Shown: piece by piece, positions 28,287 through 37,704 of the stretch
Numbering within the stretch: position 1 is the first letter of the stretch
Layout: each line of letters opens with the position of its first letter
Assembly (NCBI GenBank): GCA_028279595.1
Contig: JANQNK010000007.1
Coordinates: forward strand, 25,214 to 89,213
DNA length: 64,000 bases
Direction: 5' to 3'
Source of the DNA: Thermoplasmatota archaeon
GTDB lineage: Archaea > Thermoplasmatota > JAKEGO01
Notes under the pieces: model-generated
Seen by the model: the letters and a program-made list of their open reading frames with translations, nothing else
Database searches by the model: none
Told to the model about the DNA's origin: nothing
Position numbers and translations under genes: made by a program

Positions 28287-29231
28287 ATGAAGCCTGCGAT
28301 GACACTTTGCGCTTTCCTGATACTCGTGATACCGCTCCTTGGCCTACCCGGAGCGGACTATCCGTCCGAGAGGGACATCGACATCGATATCATCCCCGGG
28401 GGGGACAAGCAGGCGTCCGTTGCGCCTACCGCCGTCCTGATCGCCAGACCGGACGAGGCGGACGTCGACGAGGAGGTCTTCCTCGACGCCACCGATTCCT
28501 ATGCAGGTTCCGGCACGAAGATGTGGTTCAGGTTCCATGCGGGCGATGGAACGCCGGCGACGGACTGGATGACGGTCGGGATATGGAGCCACGCCTACGG
28601 CAAGAAGGGGACGTTCCGCGCGAGGGTCGAGGTGAGGAACGAGAACGACGAGGTCTCCGAGGACACGGTGAAGATAAAGGTGGGCGAGGACGACGAGGCC
28701 CTCCTCTTCGGGCTCAGTGCGATGTCGCTGATCCTCATCATCGTCATCGCTGCCCTGGTCATCGGACTCCTGGCCCTGGTCCTGAGGCGGAGGAGGAAGG
28801 CGGCGGAGGAGCCGTATTACGACCCCTACGCGGCGAAATACGCCAGCGGGGCTGCAGCTGACGACTACGCGGAAGAGGACTACCCCGAGGATGATTATGC
28901 TGAGGATGAGTATCCCGAGGAGGACTATCCTGAGGACGATCTCCCCGATGACGAACCGCCGGAGGAGGTCGAGGAAGAGCTCCCGCCCCCACCACCTCCA
29001 CCGCCACAGAGGGCGAGGCCCGCCAGACCGCCAGCGAGGAAGAAGGTGAAGAGGCCAGTCAAGAAGCCGGTCGCTGCTGCACCACCCGGGGATCCGAAGA
29101 TGAAGACCCTCATGGTGAACTGTCCGAACTGCGACAACACCATGGAGATCAAGTACATGGGTCCGCCCGTGTTCCTCACATGCGACAAGTGCGGTATGAA
29201 GGGAGAGATCCCCGAAGAGATGCTGGACTGA
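28287..29231 (+). CDS. Exported/membrane protein with PKD-like ectodomain, TM, acidic repeat/Pro-rich tail and C-terminal zinc ribbon
   Basis: Signal peptide MKPAMTLCAFLILVIPLLG; PKD-like AVLIARPDEADVDEEVFLDATDSYAGSGTKMWFRFHAGDG; TM; C-term VNCPNCDNTMEIKYMGPPVFLTCDKCGMKGE. Confidence 0.82.
   Translation: MKPAMTLCAFLILVIPLLGLPGADYPSERDIDIDIIPGGDKQASVAPTAVLIARPDEADVDEEVFLDATDSYAGSGTKMWFRFHAGDGTPATDWMTVGIWSHAYGKKGTFRARVEVRNENDEVSEDTVKIKVGEDDEALLFGLSAMSLILIIVIAALVIGLLALVLRRRRKAAEEPYYDPYAAKYASGAAADDYAEEDYPEDDYAEDEYPEEDYPEDDLPDDEPPEEVEEELPPPPPPPPQRARPARPPARKKVKRPVKKPVAAAPPGDPKMKTLMVNCPNCDNTMEIKYMGPPVFLTCDKCGMKGEIPEEMLD
28863..28952 (+). repeat. In-frame 15-bp tandem repeat encoding (D/E)Y(P/A)E(E/D)
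   Basis: DYAEE-DYPED-DYAED-EYPEE-DYPED-DLPDD. Confidence 0.75.
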
Positions 29232-29282
29232 AGGCAGTTACAAGGGGTACAGATAGCTTGTTATCTTCCAGCCGGAGCCAGG

Positions 29283-29954
29283 TCACTCGATGAGTGTCGA
29301 TACGAGCTCGTCGAGCCCCTCGCCTGTCCTGGCGCTGGTAAGGACCATCCTTCCCGTGGGATTCACCCGGGTATAGTCCGCCACAACGGTGTCCATCGAT
29401 GCGTCCATGTAAGGTGCCAGATCGACCTTGTTGAGGACGGCCATGTCGGTCTCGCTGAAGATCACCGGATGCTTCCGGACCATGTCGTCGCCCTCGGTTA
29501 TGGATATCACGACCATCCTCCCCTCGGAACCGAGGGGGAAATCGGCCGGGCATACGAGATTCCCAACGTTCTCGATGAAAAGTATGTCGATCTCGTCGAG
29601 AGGCATCTTCTCGATCGCATGCCGGATGTAATGGGCGTCCAGATGACACTCCTTGCCCGTGTTGACGTTCATCGAAGGGATGCCGTGGGCCTCGAGCCGC
29701 CTGTGGTCGTCGTCCCCAGCCACGTCGCCGACGATCGCTCCGACCCTGACACCCTTGTGACGCAGCCTGACTGTAAGTTCACATATGAGCGTGGTCTTTC
29801 CAGACCCTATGGAGCCGAGAATATCGAAAGCCCTGACGCCGTGGTCGGCGAGATGGGTCCTGTTTGCCTCCGCCAGGACCCTGTTGTCCTGCAACGGGTC
29901 GATGTCAGCGCTGATCGTGACCTTGTGCATGCCGTAGGCAACATACAGGTCCAT
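29283..29954 (-). CDS. hypB: HypB-like (SIMIBI) GTPase, hydrogenase/urease-type nickel maturation family
   Basis: ILGSIGSGKTTL P-loop; AIVGDVAGDDDHRRLEAHGIPSMNVNTGKECHLDAHYI; LFIENVGNLVCPADFPLGSEGRMVVISITEGDDMVRKHP; LNKVDLAPYMD. Confidence 0.85.
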   Translation of the reverse strand: MDLYVAYGMHKVTISADIDPLQDNRVLAEANRTHLADHGVRAFDILGSIGSGKTTLICELTVRLRHKGVRVGAIVGDVAGDDDHRRLEAHGIPSMNVNTGKECHLDAHYIRHAIEKMPLDEIDILFIENVGNLVCPADFPLGSEGRMVVISITEGDDMVRKHPVIFSETDMAVLNKVDLAPYMDASMDTVVADYTRVNPTGRMVLTSARTGEGLDELVSTLIE

Positions 29955-29989
29955 TATGAACCTGTCGCCTTTCAACACGTACGAACAAC

Positions 29990-30000
29990 TGTTAAAATAG
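29990..30000. promoter_or_regulatory. TATA-like element between divergent hypB-like and ACD genes
   Basis: gttaaaatagt ~25 nt upstream of the ACD ATG 30021. Confidence 0.5.
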
Positions 30001-30020
30001 TAGAGTTCGATTTGGGAAAC

Positions 30021-32135
30021 ATGACGGGAGAGTTGGACCCGATATTCAAGCCCAGGTCGATAGCTGTCATTGGCGCCTCGAGGGAGAAGAACACCATAGG
30101 ACGCGAGGTGCTCGAGAACCTGGTGAGGCACGATTTCGCCGGCGTGGTCTACCCCGTCAACCCGAAGGCTGACGTCATCTACTCGATCAAGGCCTATCCC
30201 ACCGTCGAGGACGTTCCGGGGGACGTCGATCTCGCGGTCATATCAGTTCCGAGCAGGTTCGTCCTGGAGGTCATGGAGGCCTGCGGACGGAAGGGTGTCA
30301 AGGGAGCGATCATAATCACGGCCGGCTTCAAGGAGACCGGGGAGGCGGGTGCGGAGCTCGAGGAGAAGGTACATGCCATAGCCAGAGAGCACGGCATCCG
30401 CGTTGTCGGACCCAACTGCATGGGTGTGGTCAATTCAGAGCCGGACATCAGGATGAACGCGACCTTCGCGACGGCAAACCTCCCGGACGGTCACATCGCC
30501 CTGATATCGCAGTCAGGGGCCTTCGGGCTCATCATATTCGAGCACGCCGAGTCGATCGGCCTCGGCATGTCCAAGTTCGTCTCGCTCGGGAACAGGATGG
30601 ACATATCGTCCAACGACATCCTCGAGATGCTCGAGGAGGACGAGCACACACACCTGGTACTTCTCTATCTGGAGAGTTTTGGAAGCCCGTCGAGGTTCAT
30701 CTCGATAGCCAGGAGGCTCTCCAAGGAGAAGCCCATCATAGCTGTCAAGTCCGGACGGACCCTGGCAGGTGCAAGGGCGGCAACATCGCACACGGGTGCA
30801 CTGGCAGCCATGGATATCGCGGTGGACGCCCTCTTTGAGCAGTGCGGGATCCTCCGCGCCGAGACGATACCGAACCTGTTCGATTACGCCCAGGCATTGG
30901 CCTACCAACCGCTTCCGAAGGGCAAGCGGGTCGCCATCATAACCAACGGCGGAGGTCCGGGCATCATAGCGACCGACGCCGCCATCGGCCACGGTCTCGA
31001 GATGGCCGCGTTCTCGGAGGAGACCGTCAAAAGGCTCCAGTCGGCGCTCGCCGAGGAGGCCAGCGTGAAGAACCCGGTGGACATGATAGCAGCGGCCGGT
31101 CCGAAGGAGTACAAGGAAGTGACGAAGATCGTCCTTGAGGACGAGGGCGTCGACGGGGTTATCGTCATATTCGTCCCTCCAGTTGCTTCGGACCCGGTGG
31201 AGGTGGCGAAATCGATCTCCGAATCCAGCCTGTCGTCTGGCAAACCGGTACTGGGGTGCTTCATGGGCAGCGAGGGTGTTGCAACGGCGGTCGAGGAGCT
31301 CGAGCGCAACCGGATACCATCGTACAAGTTCCCCGAGAGCGCCGCAATGTCGCTTGCCGCCATGTATAGGCACCACAAGTGGCGCGAGCGCCCGACGTCG
31401 GACGTCAAGGGGTTCGATGTCGACACGGGAACGGTCAGGAGGATCATTGATGGTAAAGACGGTTATCTCTCGGCCCAGGACGTATCAGCGATCCTAGAGG
31501 GGTATGGCTTCAAGGTACCAGAATCGGGGATCGTCAAGACAGCGGACGAGGCATGCAAGGAGGCCGACCGGCTCGGCTATCCGGTGGTCCTGAAGGCCCT
31601 CGTGAAGGACAGGGTCCACAAGACCGATATTGGTGGCGTGAAGCTCGATCTGCGGACATCCTACGAGGTCAAGGGCGGGTTCTACGAGATCCTGGACTCA
31701 CTGAAGAAAGCCGGCATACCCGAGGAGGACCTGATCGGGGTAATGGTCCAGAGGATGGTCCACGGCGGGAAGGAGACCATCATCGGCGTGGTCTCGGACC
31801 CCATGTTCGGTCCGCTCGTGATGTTCGGCATGGGCGGCATCTACGTCGAGGTCCTGAAGGACGTCGCCTTCCGTATACCTCCGCTGACCGAACTCGATGC
31901 AAGGGAGCTCATCGAGAGCATCAAGGGGAACGCCATCCTCGAGGGTATCCGTGGGGACCCACCATCTGACATCGATGCGACGGTGGAGGCGCTCGAGAGG
32001 GTGTCCCAGATGGTCATGGACAATCCCGAGATCATCGAGATGGACCTCAATCCACTCATCATCATGCCCGAGGGGGAGGGAGTCCTTGCCCTCGATGCGA
32101 GGATAAGGGTCGCTCCGCTGAAAGCGTCGGAATGA
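30021..32135 (+). CDS. Acetate/acyl-CoA synthetase (ADP-forming), fused alpha-beta
   Basis: IFKPRSIAVIGASREKNTIGREVLENL (CoA-binding), SQSGAFG, KSGRTLAGARAATSHTGALA, ATP-grasp-like GYPVVLKALVKDRVHKTDIGGVKLDL. Confidence 0.93.
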   Translation: MTGELDPIFKPRSIAVIGASREKNTIGREVLENLVRHDFAGVVYPVNPKADVIYSIKAYPTVEDVPGDVDLAVISVPSRFVLEVMEACGRKGVKGAIIITAGFKETGEAGAELEEKVHAIAREHGIRVVGPNCMGVVNSEPDIRMNATFATANLPDGHIALISQSGAFGLIIFEHAESIGLGMSKFVSLGNRMDISSNDILEMLEEDEHTHLVLLYLESFGSPSRFISIARRLSKEKPIIAVKSGRTLAGARAATSHTGALAAMDIAVDALFEQCGILRAETIPNLFDYAQALAYQPLPKGKRVAIITNGGGPGIIATDAAIGHGLEMAAFSEETVKRLQSALAEEASVKNPVDMIAAAGPKEYKEVTKIVLEDEGVDGVIVIFVPPVASDPVEVAKSISESSLSSGKPVLGCFMGSEGVATAVEELERNRIPSYKFPESAAMSLAAMYRHHKWRERPTSDVKGFDVDTGTVRRIIDGKDGYLSAQDVSAILEGYGFKVPESGIVKTADEACKEADRLGYPVVLKALVKDRVHKTDIGGVKLDLRTSYEVKGGFYEILDSLKKAGIPEEDLIGVMVQRMVHGGKETIIGVVSDPMFGPLVMFGMGGIYVEVLKDVAFRIPPLTELDARELIESIKGNAILEGIRGDPPSDIDATVEALERVSQMVMDNPEIIEMDLNPLIIMPEGEGVLALDARIRVAPLKASE

Positions 32136-32159
32136 GCTTGATCTCTGAATGAAGGACCC

Positions 32160-32618
32160 TCAGAGATGGGTCTTCGAGAACGTGTCCGTCCAACGCTGGT
32201 TCATGTAACCGCCGTTGACGTGCCTTATCTCCTCAGAGAAGACCGTGCCCTTGCTCTCGAAGGAGAGGTTGACGAAGATTTCATAGGTCTCCCACTGGTC
32301 ACCGAAGAAGTAGGTGGCGATCTGTTTCGAACCGCCGGGACGGATGTCACTGATGTTCCCGGTCTCGTCGATGAAGGACCGGGTATCGTTCCGGACCTCG
32401 ATCTCCCAGATGATCTTCTCGATGTTCTCGGTGCCTGTGTTCTCGAGCTTGACGTTGATGTTGATGACGTTGAGGCTTCCCTCTCGATAGACCGTTGTGA
32501 CCTGGAGCTCCGTACGTGGAATGACGTAGAACCAGAGCGCGGCCACGACGACGAGTACTGCGACGGCGACGGCGGCGATGATCATGAGGTTCCTGCGGTC
32601 GAACTCCATTCCTGTCAT
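32160..32618 (-). CDS. Small membrane-anchored protein with one N-terminal TM and beta-rich ectodomain
   Basis: RRNLMIIAAVAVAVLVVVAALWFYVIP TM; start overlaps the upstream 1.3k-aa gene's stop. Confidence 0.7.
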   Translation of the reverse strand: MTGMEFDRRNLMIIAAVAVAVLVVVAALWFYVIPRTELQVTTVYREGSLNVININVKLENTGTENIEKIIWEIEVRNDTRSFIDETGNISDIRPGGSKQIATYFFGDQWETYEIFVNLSFESKGTVFSEEIRHVNGGYMNQRWTDTFSKTHL

Positions 32619-35600
32619 CCCCCCAGCAGGGTCAGGAGCAGGGTCGATACCGGGTCAGGCATCACGGTGTGCTCCCTTCCGCCCTCGAGCTCGATCTCGT
32701 TCACACCCGCAGTCGGCGCTCCCGCCGGCAGGAACCCGTTCGTCGAGAAGTCGACGAGGACCACGTTCCCCTTCCTCTTCCCCAGGATGTCGATCTCGTG
32801 GTCGAGGGTGATCCTGATGTCCCCGCAATCGGTCGCGTCGACGCTCACTATCGGGAGGGTTCCGAAGGTCATCCTTATGCTGACCTCGAGCTTCTCGATG
32901 TCCTTCGCCCGGACCTCGAGGGATCTCAGCTCGTACTGCTCCATCAGTGGCATGTTGGAGTAGCGCATCATCAGATACTCGATGTCCCCGGAGGCATGGA
33001 GAGTGTCGCCGGACATCCACAGCTTTGTCCTCCTGCCAATGTTCCTTGCATAGATCTCGAGGTCACCGGCCTGGCCCAGACCCCTGCCGTCGAATGATAT
33101 CAGGGCCGAGGTCCCGCCTGAGCTGGCTGTGATCTCGACGGTCGGGAGGCCCTGGAGAGGGTTGGGATCGTCCATGTCGTACTCGGGGTTCGCCCAGGTG
33201 TCGATGGACAGGACGCTCGGTACGTCTGTGGCGACGACGTGGGTGTGCCACCACCTGTCGTCAAGGTACTTCCCGACGTCCAGCATGAGCTTCTCGACTC
33301 CGCCCGCACCGTTGAACTCAAGGTGCGTCTCGTGATCCACATCGAAGGTGATGTTTCCCGTGCGGGGGGGGGAGTCAGCGTACAGCGTGAAGGAGGTCTG
33401 TGGCGATTTGCTGTCGGTGGTCGTGAGGTAGATCGCGTCGATGTCCTTGTTGGTGGTGAAGTCGACGTAGCCGTTCAACATCGGGATGCCGTTCGGGGTC
33501 TCGTCCACGGTGATGTTCATGTCCAGGTCGACGTCCGTGTCCTCCTGCAGCCCCTTCATGTAGACGAAGAGGTCCCTGCCCTTGAGGCCCTCGACGTCGA
33601 GGAGTATCCAGTTGTACTTCGACGAGAAGTCCTGGACATGGAACTCGAAGTCCATCGTCCTCCCTTCCGTGTATGTCAGGAGGTCCAGGGTCTGGGGCAT
33701 TCCGTTGATGTAGATGAGCGCGTGCATGACGGTATCGCCATCGATCTCGGCCTGCCTGGCCGACACGCCGTGGGTCCATTCCACCGGCCCGAGCTGCGAG
33801 ATGTCTCCCACCTGGATCTCGGCCACGATATTGAGGTTGTACGTTGACGCGTAGTCGAACTTGTCGTTCGATCCGAGGTCCTTGAGGATGTCCAGGCCGC
33901 CCTGGGTGACGTTGCTGAGCATGTTGGTGACCGAATCGCCCATCTCGGCCACTCCCACGAGGACGTTGCTCAGGTCGAAGACGGACGATATGTTCCCGAC
34001 GCTCGGCACGGAGATCGACTCTCCGCTGAGCTCGACGTTGAGCTTGAGGTCTATGGACTGCGGGATAGGGTTGACAGCGGCCTTGATGTAGGTCTCCCTT
34101 ATCGTATCGTTGACACCGACGTAGAGAGGATAGGAGTTGGACAGCTCGTAAGCGAACCTGGTCCCGTTCCTGGTGTTGTACGTGAACCTCTCGACGGACT
34201 CGATCCTAGCCGATATCATCGTCGTGGTATCGTTGCGTTTCATCAGGATATACGATCCCGGCAGCCGGAACAGCCCGTTGTCGGATATCACAAGCTCCAG
34301 AGCCCCCAGCGTGCCAGTGAAGTTCAGGTCCATCAGGCCCTCGTGGTTGTAGAGCTCGAGCCTGTTCGGGAAGTCGTCCATCTCGAGGAGCATGTAGGTC
34401 CCGTTGATGGTTCCGGAGAAGGCGATGTCCCCGAGGGTGCTGTCGAAGCAATCGATGAGGAGTGTCCTGTCGGTGACGTTGATGAAGAGGTTGCTGGGAA
34501 GGGAATCGATCTTCAGTGTGGCGTCCTCGCTGTGGAAGCCTGGGACGCCCTCCCAAACCGCCTCCTGGTCGACGTATATGAAGTAGAACGCCCGGGTCTT
34601 CTCGAGCTGAGGGTCGAAGTGGAGGTCGATGGACGTGAAGTCCGAGAAGTAGATGTTCATGTCACCTATCCCCTCGACACGGCCCGATATGGGGGTCTCG
34701 ATGAGCTCGCCCTCGGCCCTGTAGAAGGCCACGAAGTTGCGTTTCTCGCCGTCCTTCTCCGGCGATAGGTAGACGTAGCTGTCGGAGGTGTACCAGAACT
34801 CGACGCCGCCGAGGTAGGAACCCATCATGTTGAGCTCGAACCAGCCCGAATCGGCGGGCATGTTGAACATCCTGTCAGACATCGATCTGAGGGTCTCGCC
34901 AACGCCCCAGAATCCCTTGTAGAAGTACGATATCACCGCATTGAAAAGGTACGTAAGGAGGTTCCCTCCTCCGATGACGGGGTCCGGTCCCGAACCGGAA
35001 TCGAAGGTTCCCTTCAGAACCAACCGTCTCGGGATGTCCCACATGTCTATGTGCATGATACGGTACTCATTGCCCGGCCTCGGATCCCGGGGATAGTCCC
35101 AGGGATCGGTGTGATAGAGATGCTCGGTGTAGTTGAACCGCTTCACAACGGACGAGCCGTCCAGGGACAGTCTGCTGGTGAGGACCTCGCTGTCGTTCTG
35201 GGTGGTGTTCCTCAGGTGTAGGGATATCCTGAAGGGCATCTCCTCGATGTCGAGGTTCACCCAGAGGCTCTCGTTGTACCTGGCATCCCTGTATATCACC
35301 GTCACGTTCGAAGGCCTGCCTACGTCGGTCTCGTCGTTGTCCGGATAGTACCATCTGATCTCGTCGAAGGCGGCGTTCTCGGAACGGGTGTCCAGCGTGA
35401 GGTTGCCAAGACCTGGCAGCAGGTCGTCGTCGGGACCGTTCCCGTTGACGTCGACGGGATCGCAGTCGGCCTTTATCCACGAGATCTCCCGCCAGACGGG
35501 ATCGCCCACCTCGTTCTCAGTGACGTTGCCGATGCCTGCCATCATGTTGAGGTTCGGCAGGTCCTCGACGGGATATCTACCACCCTCCGGGGTCGGTATG

Positions 35601-36610
35601 CCCAGTGCTCCGAGGATAAGGGTCATGAAAGGTTCCAGAGCATTATCGTAAAGGAAGGATGCATAGACGGTCGAGGGGCCCCACTCGATCACGTAGGGAC
35701 CGTCCACGGCTTCCAGCAGGGTGTCGTCCAGATCGGTTATATCGCCGTTCAGGAAGTTGCCGATCACCTCGAGGGTAGCGCCGGATATGAAGAAGTTCAT
35801 GAGCAGTGAAAGGGAATAGTGCTCGGGTATCTTCTCCTCGAACCTGTACTGGAGCAGGACGAGGTAGTTCTTGCCGTCGAAGCTCACGGACTTGGCGACG
35901 CCGATGTCCAGGGGAACAGCGTCATTCACACCCGGTGTGGGGTTCAGGTTCTCCACCTGAAGGCCGAGACCGCCGTACATGCTCAGATTGACAAGAGCAT
36001 CGAGGTTCGGCGGTATCGTTATCTGACCAGGGAGGAGTTCGATGTTCACCTGACGAGCCTCGAACTTGAATCTTACCTGGATGTCGTTGCCGCCCTCGCC
36101 CGTTGCAGGGTCGTTGTCGACGTCCAGTTCCGTCCAGTCGAGCTCGGTCGGCTCGAAGATGTTAGCGTTGATGGCCGATCCCTCGACCCACTCGTGCGGG
36201 TCGTCGTCGTATTTGTAATAGATGTAGTATTCGAGCGGGTTCTCGAGGAGGAAGTCCCAGATCGATGAGTAGCCGGCAAGGGGTTGAGTAAGTACAGTGT
36301 CGACCATGTTGTCCGATGGCGGCTGAATGAACTCGGTCTCGGTGATGTCGCCGCTGCCTTCGGTGCTGTTGACGAGATATCTCCTGTCGTACTCCGTCTC
36401 GTACACCTGGGCGAGGACGCCCTCGGTCTCCTGGACTATCTGCACGGAGGTTCGACGGTCCTCTATCTCGGCAAGTATGTCGGCGACGTCGGCGTGTACC
36501 CCGAAATCGGATTCGTTGGGGAAGAACATGCTCTGGCCGACGGCCGGAGGGAGGACCACAGCCATTATCATGATGGCAACGGCGTAGTAAGAGAAGCGTC
36601 GCTGATTCAC
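32615..36610 (-). CDS. Very large exported protein of unknown function (~1,330 aa)
   Basis: Candidate GTG start 36610 (VNQRRFSYYAVAIMIMAVVLPPAVGQS signal peptide); Asn-glyco-type N-x-S/T sites throughout; no family recognised. Confidence 0.7.
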   Translation of the reverse strand: MNQRRFSYYAVAIMIMAVVLPPAVGQSMFFPNESDFGVHADVADILAEIEDRRTSVQIVQETEGVLAQVYETEYDRRYLVNSTEGSGDITETEFIQPPSDNMVDTVLTQPLAGYSSIWDFLLENPLEYYIYYKYDDDPHEWVEGSAINANIFEPTELDWTELDVDNDPATGEGGNDIQVRFKFEARQVNIELLPGQITIPPNLDALVNLSMYGGLGLQVENLNPTPGVNDAVPLDIGVAKSVSFDGKNYLVLLQYRFEEKIPEHYSLSLLMNFFISGATLEVIGNFLNGDITDLDDTLLEAVDGPYVIEWGPSTVYASFLYDNALEPFMTLILGALGIPTPEGGRYPVEDLPNLNMMAGIGNVTENEVGDPVWREISWIKADCDPVDVNGNGPDDDLLPGLGNLTLDTRSENAAFDEIRWYYPDNDETDVGRPSNVTVIYRDARYNESLWVNLDIEEMPFRISLHLRNTTQNDSEVLTSRLSLDGSSVVKRFNYTEHLYHTDPWDYPRDPRPGNEYRIMHIDMWDIPRRLVLKGTFDSGSGPDPVIGGGNLLTYLFNAVISYFYKGFWGVGETLRSMSDRMFNMPADSGWFELNMMGSYLGGVEFWYTSDSYVYLSPEKDGEKRNFVAFYRAEGELIETPISGRVEGIGDMNIYFSDFTSIDLHFDPQLEKTRAFYFIYVDQEAVWEGVPGFHSEDATLKIDSLPSNLFINVTDRTLLIDCFDSTLGDIAFSGTINGTYMLLEMDDFPNRLELYNHEGLMDLNFTGTLGALELVISDNGLFRLPGSYILMKRNDTTTMISARIESVERFTYNTRNGTRFAYELSNSYPLYVGVNDTIRETYIKAAVNPIPQSIDLKLNVELSGESISVPSVGNISSVFDLSNVLVGVAEMGDSVTNMLSNVTQGGLDILKDLGSNDKFDYASTYNLNIVAEIQVGDISQLGPVEWTHGVSARQAEIDGDTVMHALIYINGMPQTLDLLTYTEGRTMDFEFHVQDFSSKYNWILLDVEGLKGRDLFVYMKGLQEDTDVDLDMNITVDETPNGIPMLNGYVDFTTNKDIDAIYLTTTDSKSPQTSFTLYADSPPRTGNITFDVDHETHLEFNGAGGVEKLMLDVGKYLDDRWWHTHVVATDVPSVLSIDTWANPEYDMDDPNPLQGLPTVEITASSGGTSALISFDGRGLGQAGDLEIYARNIGRRTKLWMSGDTLHASGDIEYLMMRYSNMPLMEQYELRSLEVRAKDIEKLEVSIRMTFGTLPIVSVDATDCGDIRITLDHEIDILGKRKGNVVLVDFSTNGFLPAGAPTAGVNEIELEGGREHTVMPDPVSTLLLTLLGG

Positions 36611-36633
36611 GGCTTTATGAACGTATAATCGTT

Positions 36634-36644
36634 TATAACGATTG
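36634..36644 (-). promoter_or_regulatory. TATA box for the 1.3k-aa exported protein gene
   Basis: Minus-strand cgttataaacg ~25 nt upstream of GTG 36610. Confidence 0.45.
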
Positions 36645-36762
36645 TTGTAAGCCCTTGCCTGATTCGACGCATGACGACGGGGTACTGGCCATTGCACCCG
36701 GAGCCCTTAACACCATGCGAACAGGAAAGATAAAATGGGTCTCGGACATACACTAACCGAGC

Positions 36763-37704
36763 ATGGGATCGCTGATCACTACCAGGGGACTCACGAAGAG
36801 GTACGGACAGGTACTGGCCCTTTCAGGTGTAGACCTGAAGGTACCGAAGGGCGCGACAGGTCTTCTAGGACCGAACGGGGCTGGAAAAAGCACACTCATA
36901 CGTTCATTGATAGGCCTGGTCACCCCGGATTCCGGGAGAGGTAGGATCTTCGGCAAGGACATATCGTCGATGGGTCTGGACATACGAAGGAGGATCGGCT
37001 ACATGCCCGAGCACGACTGCCTTGTCCAGGACATGTCGGCCGTCGAGATGGTAGCCTACGCAGGACTCCTCTCCGGGATGTCCCGCGGAGCTGCCGTCCA
37101 GAGGGCGCACGAGGTGCTCCACTTCGTCGGTATGGACGACGAGAGGTACAGGGACATAGAGACCTACTCGAGCGGGATGCGCCAGAAGGTCAATCTCGCC
37201 CAGGCGCTGGTCCACGATCCCGAACTTCTCTTCCTCGACGAGCCCACCAGCGGACTGGACCCGAAGGGCCGGGTCGAGATGCTCGAACTCTTCAGGTTCC
37301 TTTCCCACGAACAGGGGAAGAGCCTTCTCCTCAGCACCCACATCCTGCCGGACGTCGAGTACGTCTGCGACAACCTCATCGTGCTCGCAGACGGCAAGGT
37401 CCTCCTCCAGGGGGACATCGAGGAGCAGCTCAGGGGTGAGACGGGCGTCGTCAACGTCAGGATCGAGGGCGACCGGGACGCTTTCAGAAGGGCCCTTGAC
37501 GGACGGGGTTACACGGTCGAGGACGATGGCTACATCATAAGGGTGGTCAGGATGGGAGGGGAGACGGACCCGGAGGACATCTTCTCCGATGTGGTGCGCT
37601 CGGCCTCCGACACGGGCGTCCAGGTCAGATATGCGAGCAGGACGGCGAGGAACCTCGAGGACCTCTTCATGGAGCTGGTGGAGGAGAGGGGTGAGGTCGG
37701 ATGA
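36763..37704 (+). CDS. ABC transporter ATP-binding protein
   Basis: Walker A GLLGPNGAGKSTL, signature YSSGMRQKVNLAQAL, Walker B LLFLDEPTSGLDP. Confidence 0.95.
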   Translation: MGSLITTRGLTKRYGQVLALSGVDLKVPKGATGLLGPNGAGKSTLIRSLIGLVTPDSGRGRIFGKDISSMGLDIRRRIGYMPEHDCLVQDMSAVEMVAYAGLLSGMSRGAAVQRAHEVLHFVGMDDERYRDIETYSSGMRQKVNLAQALVHDPELLFLDEPTSGLDPKGRVEMLELFRFLSHEQGKSLLLSTHILPDVEYVCDNLIVLADGKVLLQGDIEEQLRGETGVVNVRIEGDRDAFRRALDGRGYTVEDDGYIIRVVRMGGETDPEDIFSDVVRSASDTGVQVRYASRTARNLEDLFMELVEERGEVG

